Notes: generated by a model from the sequence alone, not told the origin. Positions 50,489-60,460 are shown, counted from the first letter of the stretch. The stretch is DNA of 64,000 nt from Candidatus Thiodiazotropha endoloripes (GCA_001709035.1 LVKA01000011.1:682001-746000), one strand, 5' to 3'. Made by a program: numbers and translations.

Positions 50489-53059
50489 ATGAAACCGCAA
50501 TCCGCATTCTCCAGCATAGAGTGGTCGAAGCAGTTTTTATTCATTCTGATACCGTTTGCGGCGATCTTTGCGCTGGGCGCCTATGTCCATTACTACACCA
50601 ATTCGGAAACCGATCGGGTCACGCTCAGAACCAATGAGCTATTGAATGTGGGATTGGCCCGAAGTGTTCTCAACCGCGACCTCTCCAATGTCATTTCAGA
50701 TCTGATCTTTCTTGCCAGCTATATCGACAAGCAGAGCTTTGAAGCCTCCGGGCAGTTAAGAAAAAAACAGGTCGAAGAGTTGTTCTTCACCTTCATAAAA
50801 GAGAAACGACTCTACGACCAGGTGCGCTATATCGACCGTCAGGGTCTGGAGAAAATCCGCGTCAACTTTGGCAGTGGAAATCCAACACTTGTTCCCGATC
50901 GGGAGTTGCAGGACAAGTCCGCACGCTACTATTTTGTGGAGACTGCGGCAATGGCTCCCGGGGAGATCTATATCTCGCCCTTGGATCTGAATATCGAAGA
51001 GGGGGTTATCGAGCAACCGCTGAAGCCGGTGATGCGGTTTGCCGTGCCGATCTTTGCGCAGCGAGATCGGATCCAGGGTATTCTGGTACTCAACTATCTG
51101 GGGGAGCGCCTGTTGAGTGACTTCGCCAGGGCCGGTGCCAATATTGCCGATCATATCCATCTGTTGAACAAGGACGGCTACTGGTTGGACAGCCCCCAGA
51201 ACAGTCATGAATGGGGCTTTATGTTGCCCCACAAACAACATATCACTGAACTCTATCCAGCCGCCTGGGAGCTGGTCAGGCAATCGGTTTCCGGTCAGCT
51301 GGAGACCAGTGATGGTCTGATTACCTATGAAACGGTTACCCCCAGAACCGTGGCCTCGCAAACCATCCGGGGATATGAACAACAGCAATTGACCATGTCC
51401 CCGTTGGATGAGTTGCGTTGGAAGGTGGTTTCCCGGGTCTCTCTGGATCGCTACGCACCCGGCTTTTTAGGTTTTATCCGACAGCATACCCCACTCTATT
51501 TTGTGATCATGGTGGTTTTGCTGTTCGGCTCCTGGCTGTTGGCAACCGCCAATCTGCGCCATCGTAATGCACAGCGTCAGAGTGAATACGAACGGCGTTT
51601 CCGGCGCACCCTGGAGGATATGCAGCTGGCTGCGATTACCCTTGATCGTGAATATCGTCTGGTGTTTTGCAATGACTACTTTTTAAAACTGACCGGCTGG
51701 ACCCGTGAAGAGGTACTGCACGACGAGTGGATTGAACGCTTTGTCAGAGTCGAGCATAAAAAGCTGTTTCGCGATACTTTGGAAAAACTGCACAGCGAAG
51801 GTGTTGAATCACGGGATGTGGAAGTGGATGTGGTGATGCAGCTCGGCGGCTACCGACGGATCGCCTGGCACCATACGCCTTCAACCGATGCCCACGGTAA
51901 GGTTGTCCGGGTGACGGCGATTGGTGAGGATGTGACCGAGCGTCGTAAAGCGGAAGACAAGGTGCGCAAGTTGTCCCATGCGGTGGAACAGAGTCCCAGC
52001 ATCGTACTGCTGACAGACCGGCATGGCCAGATCGAGTATGTGAATCCCAAGTTCACCCAGGTGACCGGTTACGATGCGGATGAGGTGATCGGTAAAAAGA
52101 CCAATATCCTGAAATCGGGTGAAACCTCGGGAGATGACTACGAGCAGCTCTGGCAGACCGTGTTGAATGGTGAAGAGTGGCGGGGTGTCTTCCATAATCG
52201 CAGAAAGAACGGTGAGCTCTACTGGGAGTCCGCCTCCATCTCCGCGCTGAAGGATGAGGAGGGTGAAATCACCAACTTCGTTGCCGTTAAAGAGGATATC
52301 ACTGAGCACAAGCGTCTTGAGCGGGAAGTTGAGATGCAGCAACAGGAGCTGGTCCGTACCCAGGCGCTTACCGTGATGGGGCAGATGGCCAGTATGATTG
52401 CCCACGATCTGAGAAATCCTCTTTCGTCGGTCAAAATGAGTATGCAGATTCTGGGCAAGCATGCGGCCAACGAAGAGAAGGAGCTGTCAGCGATCGGTCT
52501 GGATCAGATTCGATACATGGAGAACATCCTTACTGACATGCTGACCTATGCCCGACCTGAAGCCGTTCATGTCGATTGGGTGAATATCGAAAAGCTCATG
52601 GATGCAACCGTGTTGAGCCTGCACAAACGAATTGAAGAGGTGCAGTCGACGGTCGATGTGGAGTACCAGTCCGGATTGCCCGCGTTACCGGGAGATGCCA
52701 ACAAGCTGCGGCAGCTGTTCTCGAATCTGATCGTCAATGCGCTGCAGGCCAGTGAGAAAAATGAACATGGCTCCAGTAAAATCAATATCAAAGTAATTCA
52801 GGTGATGGATCAGACGGGCAGTGCTGTCGAGGTATCGGTTTGCGACAACGGCATCGGCATTGAGAATGACGAGAATCAGAAACTGTTCGAACCATTCTAT
52901 ACAACCAGAACAAAAGGTACCGGCCTTGGCCTGGCGATTGTTAAACAGATTATCGATCAGCACCAGGGGCGGGTTGAATTGTTACCCCGCGAGGCTGGCG
53001 GCACCTGTGCCATTGTCACTCTGCCGACTGCCCCCAGGGAGGTGGAATCGGTGTCGTGA
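50489..53059 (+). CDS. Membrane sensor histidine kinase with Cache-like and two PAS domains
   Basis: An 856-residue hybrid sensor. A membrane helix (about 13-36) is followed by a periplasmic Cache-type sensor (about 37-330), a second helix (about 335-355), two PAS/PAC modules (about 370-480 and 490-615) and the kinase core with phosphoacceptor histidine in IAHDLRNPLSSVKMSM and ATPase boxes NALQAS and GTGLGLAIVKQI. The DLRNPL type of H-box is common in NtrB-like kinases. ATG 50489 follows AGG and is preferred to the TTG at 50459. The NtrC-type regulator 126 bases downstream is the likely partner. Signal unknown. Confidence 0.88.
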   Translation: MKPQSAFSSIEWSKQFLFILIPFAAIFALGAYVHYYTNSETDRVTLRTNELLNVGLARSVLNRDLSNVISDLIFLASYIDKQSFEASGQLRKKQVEELFFTFIKEKRLYDQVRYIDRQGLEKIRVNFGSGNPTLVPDRELQDKSARYYFVETAAMAPGEIYISPLDLNIEEGVIEQPLKPVMRFAVPIFAQRDRIQGILVLNYLGERLLSDFARAGANIADHIHLLNKDGYWLDSPQNSHEWGFMLPHKQHITELYPAAWELVRQSVSGQLETSDGLITYETVTPRTVASQTIRGYEQQQLTMSPLDELRWKVVSRVSLDRYAPGFLGFIRQHTPLYFVIMVVLLFGSWLLATANLRHRNAQRQSEYERRFRRTLEDMQLAAITLDREYRLVFCNDYFLKLTGWTREEVLHDEWIERFVRVEHKKLFRDTLEKLHSEGVESRDVEVDVVMQLGGYRRIAWHHTPSTDAHGKVVRVTAIGEDVTERRKAEDKVRKLSHAVEQSPSIVLLTDRHGQIEYVNPKFTQVTGYDADEVIGKKTNILKSGETSGDDYEQLWQTVLNGEEWRGVFHNRRKNGELYWESASISALKDEEGEITNFVAVKEDITEHKRLEREVEMQQQELVRTQALTVMGQMASMIAHDLRNPLSSVKMSMQILGKHAANEEKELSAIGLDQIRYMENILTDMLTYARPEAVHVDWVNIEKLMDATVLSLHKRIEEVQSTVDVEYQSGLPALPGDANKLRQLFSNLIVNALQASEKNEHGSSKINIKVIQVMDQTGSAVEVSVCDNGIGIENDENQKLFEPFYTTRTKGTGLGLAIVKQIIDQHQGRVELLPREAGGTCAIVTLPTAPREVESVS

Positions 53060-53185
53060 ATATCGATCAACCGAGGCTGGCCAAAGCCTTCACAACCATC
53101 GGTTAGCGGAGAGTTCAACTTTTACAGTTAACCGTTTTTAGTGACAACCACTCAACAGACAATCGAGTAGGTCCGGGTTTATAAC

Positions 53186-54562
53186 ATGACTAGAATTCTT
53201 CTCGTTGATGACGATATAGCCAGTTGCCGTACCCTGCAACTGCATCTCTCCGGTCTCGGTCACGAGGTCAGTATGGCCCATAGCGTGGACGAGGGGCTGC
53301 AGCTGCTTGAAAACTTCAAACCCGGTCTGGTGGTGCTCGATATTCGCATGCCGGGAAAATCGGGTCTGCAGGGATTGCCGGAATTCAAATCAGCACTGCC
53401 TGAGGTCCGCATCATCATGATCACCGCTTTTCACGATATGGAGAGCACCATCGAGGCGATGCAGAAGGGGGCGGACGACTATATCCACAAGCCGATCGAC
53501 ATCGATGAGTTTGATGGTGCGGTGGAAAAACTCCTCAGCCATGGGGAGGGTGAGGTGGTGGAGACCGGCAGTCAAAGCTTCTCCTCGCTTACCATGGTTG
53601 GCAACTCCCGGGCGATGAAGGAGATCTTCAAAACCATCGGCCTGGTGGCGAAAAGTCCGGCCACGGTGTTGATCACTGGAGAGTCGGGAACCGGCAAGGA
53701 GCTGGTGGCCAGAGCGATCCATCGAAGCGGTGAAAACCCCGATGGGCCTTTTGTGGTGGTGAACTGTGCTGCAATTGTCGAGACGCTGCTCGAATCCGAT
53801 ATGTTCGGCCATGAGAAAGGCGCCTTTACCGGTGCGGTGGCAAAGCAGGTCGGTAAATTCTCTTTGGCGGAGAATGGTGCCATATTTCTCGATGAGGTGG
53901 GCGAGCTCTCCCCGGTGATGCAGGCCAAGCTGTTGAGGGTGATTCAACACAAAGAGTTTACCCCGTTGGGGGCCAAGGAGAGCAAAGTCACCAACGCACG
54001 GATCATCGCGGCAACCAATGTCAATCTGGCCCAGCAGGTCTCTCACGGGGCTTTTCGGGAAGATCTCTTCTATCGGTTGCAGGTGGTGAATATCCATCTT
54101 CCCCCGTTGCGTGAGCGCAAAGAGGATATCATGGGGCTGGTACAGGCACTGCTCGCCCGTATCAATGGGGAGTTGAACCGTAAGGTGGCGCGTATCACTT
54201 CCGATGCCTTGCGCTGTCTTCAGGATTACCATTGGCCGGGAAACGTCAGAGAGTTGGAGAATGCGCTGATGAAGGCGGTGGCGCTCTGTCCTTCGGATAC
54301 CCTCTCTTGCGACCTGTTACCGATGGAGATTACCGGCGTGAGTCTGGAGGAAGTGGAGAATCAGCCGGTGGTCAGCAGACCGATAAGCCTGCAGGCGATG
54401 GAGAAAGCCCATGTCAAACAGGTGTTGGAGATGGTCGATTGGCATAAGGGGCGGGCTTGTGAAATCCTGGAGATTTCCAGACCAAGACTGCGGCGGATGA
54501 TCCAGCAGTACGAGTTGCAGCCCCCACCCGGTTTTGTGGCAGATAAGGATAACGGCGACTGA
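53186..54562 (+). CDS. Sigma-54-dependent response regulator, NtrC/AtoC family
   Basis: A 458-residue activator. The receiver domain carries D8-D10 and phosphoacceptor D52 (VVLDIRMPGKSG). The AAA+ domain (about 135-370) has Walker A GESGTGKE, the sigma-54 contact loop EKGAFTGAV, and Walker B IFLDEVGEL. A C-terminal Fis-type helix-turn-helix (about 420-450, GRACEILEISRPRLRRMI) binds DNA. With the PAS kinase upstream it forms a two-component pair acting with sigma-54 RNA polymerase. Target genes are not evident. Confidence 0.92.
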   Translation: MTRILLVDDDIASCRTLQLHLSGLGHEVSMAHSVDEGLQLLENFKPGLVVLDIRMPGKSGLQGLPEFKSALPEVRIIMITAFHDMESTIEAMQKGADDYIHKPIDIDEFDGAVEKLLSHGEGEVVETGSQSFSSLTMVGNSRAMKEIFKTIGLVAKSPATVLITGESGTGKELVARAIHRSGENPDGPFVVVNCAAIVETLLESDMFGHEKGAFTGAVAKQVGKFSLAENGAIFLDEVGELSPVMQAKLLRVIQHKEFTPLGAKESKVTNARIIAATNVNLAQQVSHGAFREDLFYRLQVVNIHLPPLRERKEDIMGLVQALLARINGELNRKVARITSDALRCLQDYHWPGNVRELENALMKAVALCPSDTLSCDLLPMEITGVSLEEVENQPVVSRPISLQAMEKAHVKQVLEMVDWHKGRACEILEISRPRLRRMIQQYELQPPPGFVADKDNGD

Positions 54563-54665
54563 AACAACCGTTACCGCCTCCGTTATCTTTCAAACAACCG
54601 GCATCAATCGCATGTAGGATGCCTTGAATGTTGATGATCAGATCACGGACGACAGCTGGTGCGGA

Positions 54666-55334
54666 TCAGAGGGTGCCCCAGGAGTTGCGACGACGCTGAA
54701 ATCTCAGGTGAGGCAGGATCAGCCCGATCAGGATGCCGGCAATGATCACCCCGGCACCGATCAGGAACCAGTCACGGGTCGCTTCATTGCTCAGATCCCG
54801 GTTGTCCTGTTTCAGCTCTTCCACTTCCCGGGTCAGTGCGGCAACCTGCTTGACCAGTTCATTGCGCTCATTGGAGATACGGATCGCATTGGAGGCTGTT
54901 CGCTGAATGCTCTGCAGCTCCTGTTCCTGCTTATCCTTTACCTTTTGCAGACTTTTGTGGTTGCTCAGTAATTCACGGTGGTTTTTCTGTAGATCGATCA
55001 GTTTACTGCGTAATTCGCCTGGTGCGGCCTTCAGTTCATCAATCTCTTTGCGCAGCGTGCCCAGCTGCGCTCGTGCACTGGGTTCATTCATCAGCTGTCG
55101 GGTGAGTACGAATCCCTGACTGCCGCCGACCCGGACTTTGGTGTACCCCGATTCCGGATTGGTGGAGAGGACATCCAGCGCCGCGCCGCTGTTGAGCATG
55201 CGCATGATTCGGTGTGTAGTACTCTCCCCGGTACGCATGGTGATCTGAAAGGTATCGGTTACATAGAGGGTTTTAGCCTGAACCAGTAACGGGAACAGGA
55301 GTAACAGGGCGAGCAGCAATAAGGATTTCTTCAT
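54666..55334 (-). CDS. SH3-domain membrane protein (TIGR04211 type)
   Basis: A 222-residue protein: signal peptide (LLALLLLFPLLVQA), bacterial SH3 domain (about 20-90, MRTGESTTHRIMRMLNSG...), a long coiled coil (about 95-185) and a C-terminal membrane helix (FLIGAGVIIAGILIGLIL). This order is that of the YgiM/TIGR04211 family, an envelope protein of unclear function. It is transcribed towards the NtrC-type gene and separated by about 100 bases. Confidence 0.87.
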   Translation of the reverse strand: MKKSLLLLALLLLFPLLVQAKTLYVTDTFQITMRTGESTTHRIMRMLNSGAALDVLSTNPESGYTKVRVGGSQGFVLTRQLMNEPSARAQLGTLRKEIDELKAAPGELRSKLIDLQKNHRELLSNHKSLQKVKDKQEQELQSIQRTASNAIRISNERNELVKQVAALTREVEELKQDNRDLSNEATRDWFLIGAGVIIAGILIGLILPHLRFQRRRNSWGTL

Positions 55335-55484
55335 GACTATATCTGGTATCTATCCGGAGCAATGGGGCCATTGTACAACTGAAATCTTCCATTGTTGCCA
55401 AGCAGGCCGCAGAATGTCGCATTTTTGTGGATCATGCACCCCTTGGAGGCATCTGTAAACCGCTTAATCCGGAGTGCAGTTGTC

Positions 55485-55518
55485 TAGGGCATATTGGATT
55501 CGTGTTAACCGGCCCTGG
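55485..55518. repeat. Short (solo) copy of the dispersed repeat
   Basis: TAGGGCATATTGGATTCGTG followed by TTAACCGGCCCTGG; the same layout as at 9386 and 24000 with two base changes. It lies 18 bases after the argF stop codon on the minus strand. Confidence 0.8.
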
Positions 55519-55535
55519 TGTCGGGTTGATCGCCG

Positions 55536-56441
55536 TCAGCGGCCGAGCAGCAGAAACTCCATCAACGCTTTTTGCGAGTGCAGACGGTTTTCGGCCTCAT
55601 CCCAGACCACGCTGTCCGGGGTGTCGATCACCGAAGCGGTAACCTCTTCACCCCGGTGGGCCGGCAGGCAGTGAAAGAACAGGGCATCTTTTTCCGCCTG
55701 GGCCATCAATTCGTCGTTTACCTGGTATTTGGAGAAGGCTTTCTCGCGCAACGCCTGCTCCTCTTCCTGGCCCATGCTGGCCCAGACATCGGTAACCACC
55801 AGGTCCGAACCACTGGCTGCCTCTAGGGGATCGCGGATGATGTTGGCCCGGTCACCGGCTGCTTCGAGGATTTCCGGTTCAGGGTCATAACCTTCCGGGC
55901 AGGCGATGTTGAGGCGAAAATCGAACTGTCTGGCAGCGTTCAGATAGGAGTGGCACATATTGTTGCCATCACCAACCCAGGTCACAGTCTTACCCTGGAT
56001 ATTACCGCGATGTTCCGCATAGGTCTGCATGTCCGCCAGTAGCTGACAGGGATGGTATCTGTCGGTCAGGGCATTGATTACCGGCACCTGGGAGTGGGCA
56101 GCGAACAACTCCAGTTTCTCCTGCTCGAAGGTGCGGATCATGATGATGTCGAGCATCCGCGAAAGTACCTTGGCGCTGTCCTCGATCGGTTCACCCCGGC
56201 CGAGCTGGGTGTCCCGGGGTGAGAGAAAGAGTGCATGACCACCCAATTGGGACATGCCGACCTCAAAAGAGACTCGTGTGCGGGTGGAGGATTTTTCAAA
56301 CACCATACCCAGGTTCTTGCCTTTCAAAGGGGTATGTATTTCACCCCGGTGCTGCATCCGCTTCAGTTCGGAAGCACGGCGAATCAGTGATTGCAATTCA
56401 TCACGGCTGAGATCGAGTAGGGAGAGGAAGTGCCTGGTCAT
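55536..56441 (-). CDS. argF: Ornithine carbamoyltransferase
   Basis: ArgF joins carbamoyl phosphate and ornithine to give citrulline in arginine synthesis. The 301-residue protein has the carbamoyl-phosphate motif SSTRTR (51-56), the HPCQLLAD block and the ornithine-binding [11 protein letters not shown]. Length is that of the catabolic/anabolic trimeric type. argD lies 24 bases upstream on the same strand, so both are probably co-transcribed. Confidence 0.95.
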   Translation of the reverse strand: MTRHFLSLLDLSRDELQSLIRRASELKRMQHRGEIHTPLKGKNLGMVFEKSSTRTRVSFEVGMSQLGGHALFLSPRDTQLGRGEPIEDSAKVLSRMLDIIMIRTFEQEKLELFAAHSQVPVINALTDRYHPCQLLADMQTYAEHRGNIQGKTVTWVGDGNNMCHSYLNAARQFDFRLNIACPEGYDPEPEILEAAGDRANIIRDPLEAASGSDLVVTDVWASMGQEEEQALREKAFSKYQVNDELMAQAEKDALFFHCLPAHRGEEVTASVIDTPDSVVWDEAENRLHSQKALMEFLLLGR

Positions 56442-56465
56442 AGTGTTACGCCTTTGCGTTGGCTA

Positions 56466-57635
56466 TCAAAGAAAGTCGGCAACCAGGGCGCTGACTTTGT
56501 CGATAATCTCTTTGCACTCATCATCGTTGAGGATCATCGGTGGCAACAGGCGAATCACATTGCCTGCGGTCACATTGATGAGTAGATTCTTTTCAAGTGC
56601 TTTGCCGACCAGCTCTGCACATGGGCGTTCGAGTTCGATGCCGACCATCAATCCTTTGCTACGAATCGAAGTGACGCCGGGCAGCTCGGCCAGTTTAGCT
56701 TCAAACTCCGACTGAAAACGTTGACCCAGCTTGTCGGCTCTGTCAGCCAGTTGCTGAGACTCCACCACATCCAGCACGCTCATCGCCACCCGGCAGGCGA
56801 GTGGATTGCCGCCAAATGTGGAGCCGTGATTACCCGGAGCGAGTAAATTTGCCGCTTCACCGCGTGCCAGGCAGGCGCCGATCGGCATGCCATTACCCAA
56901 GCCTTTGGCCAGGGTCATCACGTCGGGCAGTATGTCGTTATGCTGGTGGGCGAAAAGTTTACCGGTACGGCCAACGCCGGTCTGGATCTCATCCAGCATC
57001 ATCAACCACTGGTGCTGATCACAGATCTCACGGATCCGGTTGAGATAATCGGTTGACGGGATATTCACGCCACCTTCACCCTGTACCGGTTCAACCAGTA
57101 TGGCAACCACATTTTTCTGGTGTTGGGCAATCTCCTCGATCGCCCCGATGTCGTCGTAGGGTACTCTGATGAAACCCTGTACCAGGGGCTCGAAACCGGC
57201 CTGAACCTTGCGATTGCCAGTGGCAGAAAGGGTAGCCAGGGTTCTGCCATGAAAACTCTGTTCCATGACGATGATGGCCGGATTCTTGATCTCGCGCTTG
57301 TTGCCGTGGAGCCGGGCGATTTTAATTGCGGCTTCGTTCGCTTCAGCACCGGAATTGGCAAAAAACGCCCTCTCCATGGAGGCCAGGGTGCAGAGTCTCT
57401 CGCCCAGTGTCTCCTGCAACGGTATGCGATAGAGATTCGAAGTATGCAGCAGGCTGGAAGCTTGATCACACAACGCCTTGGCGATTTCCGGATGGGCATG
57501 GCCGAGTCCGCATACTGCAACACCGGTTACCGCATCGAGATAGCGGTTACCCTCGGTATCCCACAGCCAGGCACCTTCACCCCGCTCGAAAGCGACAGGC
57601 AGTCGTTGATAGGTTGTCATCAATGAGTCGGCCAT
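56466..57635 (-). CDS. argD: Acetylornithine aminotransferase
   Basis: A 389-residue class III PLP aminotransferase of arginine synthesis. Typical blocks: YLDAVTGVAVCGLGHAHPE at the start, MLDEIQTGVGRTGKLFAHQH with the PLP-contact aspartate, and the PLP lysine in TLAKGLGNG. The frame opens at TTG 57641, but the ATG at 57635 is preferred. A terminator-like hairpin lies directly upstream in the leader (57653-57677), a hint of attenuation control. Confidence 0.93.
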   Translation of the reverse strand: MADSLMTTYQRLPVAFERGEGAWLWDTEGNRYLDAVTGVAVCGLGHAHPEIAKALCDQASSLLHTSNLYRIPLQETLGERLCTLASMERAFFANSGAEANEAAIKIARLHGNKREIKNPAIIVMEQSFHGRTLATLSATGNRKVQAGFEPLVQGFIRVPYDDIGAIEEIAQHQKNVVAILVEPVQGEGGVNIPSTDYLNRIREICDQHQWLMMLDEIQTGVGRTGKLFAHQHNDILPDVMTLAKGLGNGMPIGACLARGEAANLLAPGNHGSTFGGNPLACRVAMSVLDVVESQQLADRADKLGQRFQSEFEAKLAELPGVTSIRSKGLMVGIELERPCAELVGKALEKNLLINVTAGNVIRLLPPMILNDDECKEIIDKVSALVADFL

Positions 57636-57652
57636 TCTCAAGCCCCATAAAA

Positions 57653-57677
57653 CAAAAAAGCATCCTAAAAAGGACGC
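57653..57677 (-). terminator. Terminator-like hairpin in the argD leader
   Basis: On the minus strand GCGTCCT-TTTT-AGGATGC is followed at once by TTTTTTG, the form of a rho-independent terminator. It ends about 18 bases before the argD start, and no other gene on that strand lies upstream for over 300 bases, so it may act on the argD leader transcript. Confidence 0.6.
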
Positions 57678-57972
57678 CGGATTAATTAAGCCCCTATTAT
57701 TATCGGCGAATGGGATCGATTGTTATCAACCCAATCGTCGGGGAATCGACTAGTCTACCATTCGATAAGAGTTTTTCAAATCGTCTTCTGCGATACCTGG
57801 GGTAGGGGGGGGGGCGCTATGATCCACAATTGGCGCCATGATAGAGTCTCTCTGAGCATTCCTTCTCTGCGAGTCGCGCCTTGAGCGAGGGGATTCTTGA
57901 AGCCCCGTGCATTACCGATTAAGGTGCCGGGTTAAGAGCGGCAGAGAGATTCATTGATTGGGAGTTTGGTCT
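57678..57972. promoter_or_regulatory. Divergent region between argD and the CopD-like gene, with a G10 tract
   Basis: No gene is supported. It holds the promoters of two diverging genes and a run of ten G at 57805-57814. Long homopolymers in promoters can change length by slippage. Confidence 0.5.
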
Positions 57973-58428
57973 ATGTCCATTGCCCTGACACTACATCTAT
58001 TGGCCGTCATCGTCTGGGTTGGCGGTATGTTTTTCGCACATGTGATTCTGCGTCCGGTGTTGAATGAACAATTGGAGCCTCATCAGCGACTGCCTCTGCT
58101 GCTCAGGGTGTTCGATGGTTTCTTCCCCTGGGTTTGGGGTTCAGTGATCACAATATTGGCCAGTGGTTTCTGGATGCTGTTTACCCAATATGGGGGTGAG
58201 ACCGGTTGGTGGCTCAGTTTCATGTCTGTGGTAGGCACCCTGATGGCAGCAATCTTCATCTTCATCTATGCCATTCCCTACCATCAACTTGGCACTGCCT
58301 TGAAAGGCGACGATATGCCCAGGGCGGTTGCCGCGATTACGTTGATTCGGCAACTGATCCTGGTGAATCTGATACTCGGCATGGTGGTATCGCTGCTGGC
58401 AACGATGGGGAAGTATGGTTTCTTCTGA
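57973..58428 (+). CDS. CopD-family/DUF-type small membrane protein
   Basis: A 151-residue protein with four membrane helices (about 3-22, 48-68, 75-97 and 122-145). The start MSIALTLHLLAVIVWVGGMFF, with the HLLAVIVWVGG pattern, and the conserved histidine and arginine residues resemble the CopD-like family of membrane proteins (copper resistance or cytochrome-b-like fold). Function unproven. ATG 57973 follows GGGAG; the frame opens five codons earlier with TTG. Confidence 0.8.
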   Translation: MSIALTLHLLAVIVWVGGMFFAHVILRPVLNEQLEPHQRLPLLLRVFDGFFPWVWGSVITILASGFWMLFTQYGGETGWWLSFMSVVGTLMAAIFIFIYAIPYHQLGTALKGDDMPRAVAAITLIRQLILVNLILGMVVSLLATMGKYGFF

Positions 58429-58630
58429 CATCGGAACGCTTATTACATAGGCAATCGGCCTGCTCGATTCGCCGGGCAGGCGGCGTCGAAGCCTGACTCA
58501 TATGGCACTTTTGTGACCCTTGGCTCAGGCACTTCTTTATCATCATTGATGAGTGATAGTCTTAAGCATAGTCATGGCGGCTATCCACCACCTTCGTTTC
58601 ATCAAATTCATAAAAATTTAGGGTGACTGT

Positions 58631-60460
58631 TTGTTCGATTCAATGGTGATGTTGGCTTTTACCCTGGGGATCGTCAGTGCCTCATCGCTGCCCATGGGGG
58701 CGATTACAGCAAAATTCTGGCAACCCAGCGACCGTGCCACAGCAATACTCATGGCATTTGGCGGTGGCGCCCTGCTGGCGGCGCTGACCATCGATCTTGT
58801 GGCTTCCGCGGTCGAAGAGGGGCATTTTTATGCTCTGGCTGCCGGGGCCATGGTTGGCGGGCTGTTGTTCATCGGGCTCAATCAATTGGTCAACGACTAT
58901 GGTGGATTTCTGCGTAAGGCCTCCACCACCATCTACCATTTTCGCCGTAAACAGCATCAGCAGATTAAACAGATCATCTCACGTATCCATCAGGTGAAGC
59001 TGTTTCATGACCTGCCAACCAATGATTTCAAGATTATTGCGCCTTCAGTCCGAGTGGTTACCTTTCACAAGGGAGAGACTATCTTCCGTAAAGGGGATCC
59101 GGCGGATACTTTCTATATCATCGATGTGGGTGGTGTCGATCTGTTCAGATCCGAAGCCGGTGAGCAGAATACGATTCAGTTGCAGGGTTACGATGTGTTT
59201 GGCTGGTATCCCTGTTTGACCTCGACACCGAATACGCTGAATGCGGTCGCCAGTCGCGAAACACGAGTCTGGCTGATACCCAAACATGCGATCGATACGC
59301 TACTGATCAATTCCCCTCACTTTCAACAGGAGGTCCATCTGCTGCTGCGCAGTGGTGAGCTACAGCACTACCTGGAACAGCAGCATCTGTTGACGACCGA
59401 TGAAATAGAGCGCTGGACCGACCAGGCGGTCCGGCAACTGATTCGTCGTGGTGTGGTACCCCCAGCGGTTGAAGTCAACCGTAATACCGCTGAGATATTG
59501 GAACGTTTCAATCAGATCAAGCGTCTGCCGATGCTCTCTGAATTGCCTGAAGAGGAGCAGATACTGATCGGACGAGCCTTGATTTACAAACGCTATCAGC
59601 GTGGCGATACCCTGTTTCTGCAACATACCCGTGCTGATCGTCTGTTCATACTCGATACCGGTGAAGTCAATCTGATCGATCCGGAAACTCCGTTGCAAAA
59701 GACGGTGGTGCTGCACGCCAATGACGCCTTCGGTACCTTCTCACTGCTCACCGGTGCCCGCCATTCTGTGACGGCCGTGGCGGCGGAGAATATTGGTCTG
59801 TGGGAGTTGCGTCGACGAGATTTTTACTCACTGCTGGGCAGTGCGCCGGTTTTGGCGGAACGCTATCGTGAGTTTATCCAGATGGGTGGTGCAAGGGACT
59901 ATCTGCAGAGCAGGCACCTGAACAGTGAACAGTCCCAGCGCTGGACCAGACAAGCACTCAGGTGCATCGATACCGGTGAAGAGTTACCCTCTGCTGCGGA
60001 TGTTGCCAGGGATCTGCATGCCAACAAAGCGGCACCACTGGCGATCTGGCTGGGCCTTACCCTTGACGGTGTACCTGAGTCACTTGTGATCGGCTCCAGT
60101 CTGATCAATGCGGGGGTCAGTATCTCACTGATTGCCGGTCTCTTTCTGGCCAACTTTCCGGAGGCACTCTCCAGTTCCTGCGGCATGAAAGAGCAGGGGT
60201 TCAAATTCAGAAGAATCTTCTTGATGTGGTTTTCACTGATGCTCCTGACCGGGGTGGGGGCGGCGATGGGTAACATCTTTTTTGTCAATGCCTCACCAGC
60301 CCTGTTCGCCTTTGTGGAAGGTGTGGCAGCGGGGGCGATGCTGACCATGATTGCCGAGACCATGTTGCCTGAGGCCTACTTCAAGGGAGGCTCGGTGGTG
60401 GGGATGTCGACCTTGTGCGGCTTTCTCACGGCGATCTTCTTCAAGACTCTGGAGGTTTGA
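58631..60460 (+). CDS. ZIP-like metal transporter interrupted by two cyclic-nucleotide-binding domains
   Basis: A 609-residue fusion. Residues 1-85 carry the first three ZIP-type helices (MAFGGGALLAALTIDLV). Residues about 100-240 and 300-415 are two cNMP-binding domains (VTFHKGETIFRKGDPADTFY and YQRGDTLFLQHTRADRLFIL), with the PBC-like GARHSVTAVA in the second. Residues about 468-609 return to ZIP helices 4-8 (GLTLDGVPESLVIGSSL; FLANFPEALSSS; AAGAMLTMIAETMLPEA). The ZIP ligand motifs HNxPEG and HEIPE are present only as DGVPES and NFPEA, so the histidines are missing. The nucleotide domains sit where ZIP proteins have the cytoplasmic loop 3-4, so binding could gate transport. Starts: TTG 58631 or ATG 58643. 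Confidence 0.85.
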   Translation: MFDSMVMLAFTLGIVSASSLPMGAITAKFWQPSDRATAILMAFGGGALLAALTIDLVASAVEEGHFYALAAGAMVGGLLFIGLNQLVNDYGGFLRKASTTIYHFRRKQHQQIKQIISRIHQVKLFHDLPTNDFKIIAPSVRVVTFHKGETIFRKGDPADTFYIIDVGGVDLFRSEAGEQNTIQLQGYDVFGWYPCLTSTPNTLNAVASRETRVWLIPKHAIDTLLINSPHFQQEVHLLLRSGELQHYLEQQHLLTTDEIERWTDQAVRQLIRRGVVPPAVEVNRNTAEILERFNQIKRLPMLSELPEEEQILIGRALIYKRYQRGDTLFLQHTRADRLFILDTGEVNLIDPETPLQKTVVLHANDAFGTFSLLTGARHSVTAVAAENIGLWELRRRDFYSLLGSAPVLAERYREFIQMGGARDYLQSRHLNSEQSQRWTRQALRCIDTGEELPSAADVARDLHANKAAPLAIWLGLTLDGVPESLVIGSSLINAGVSISLIAGLFLANFPEALSSSCGMKEQGFKFRRIFLMWFSLMLLTGVGAAMGNIFFVNASPALFAFVEGVAAGAMLTMIAETMLPEAYFKGGSVVGMSTLCGFLTAIFFKTLEV

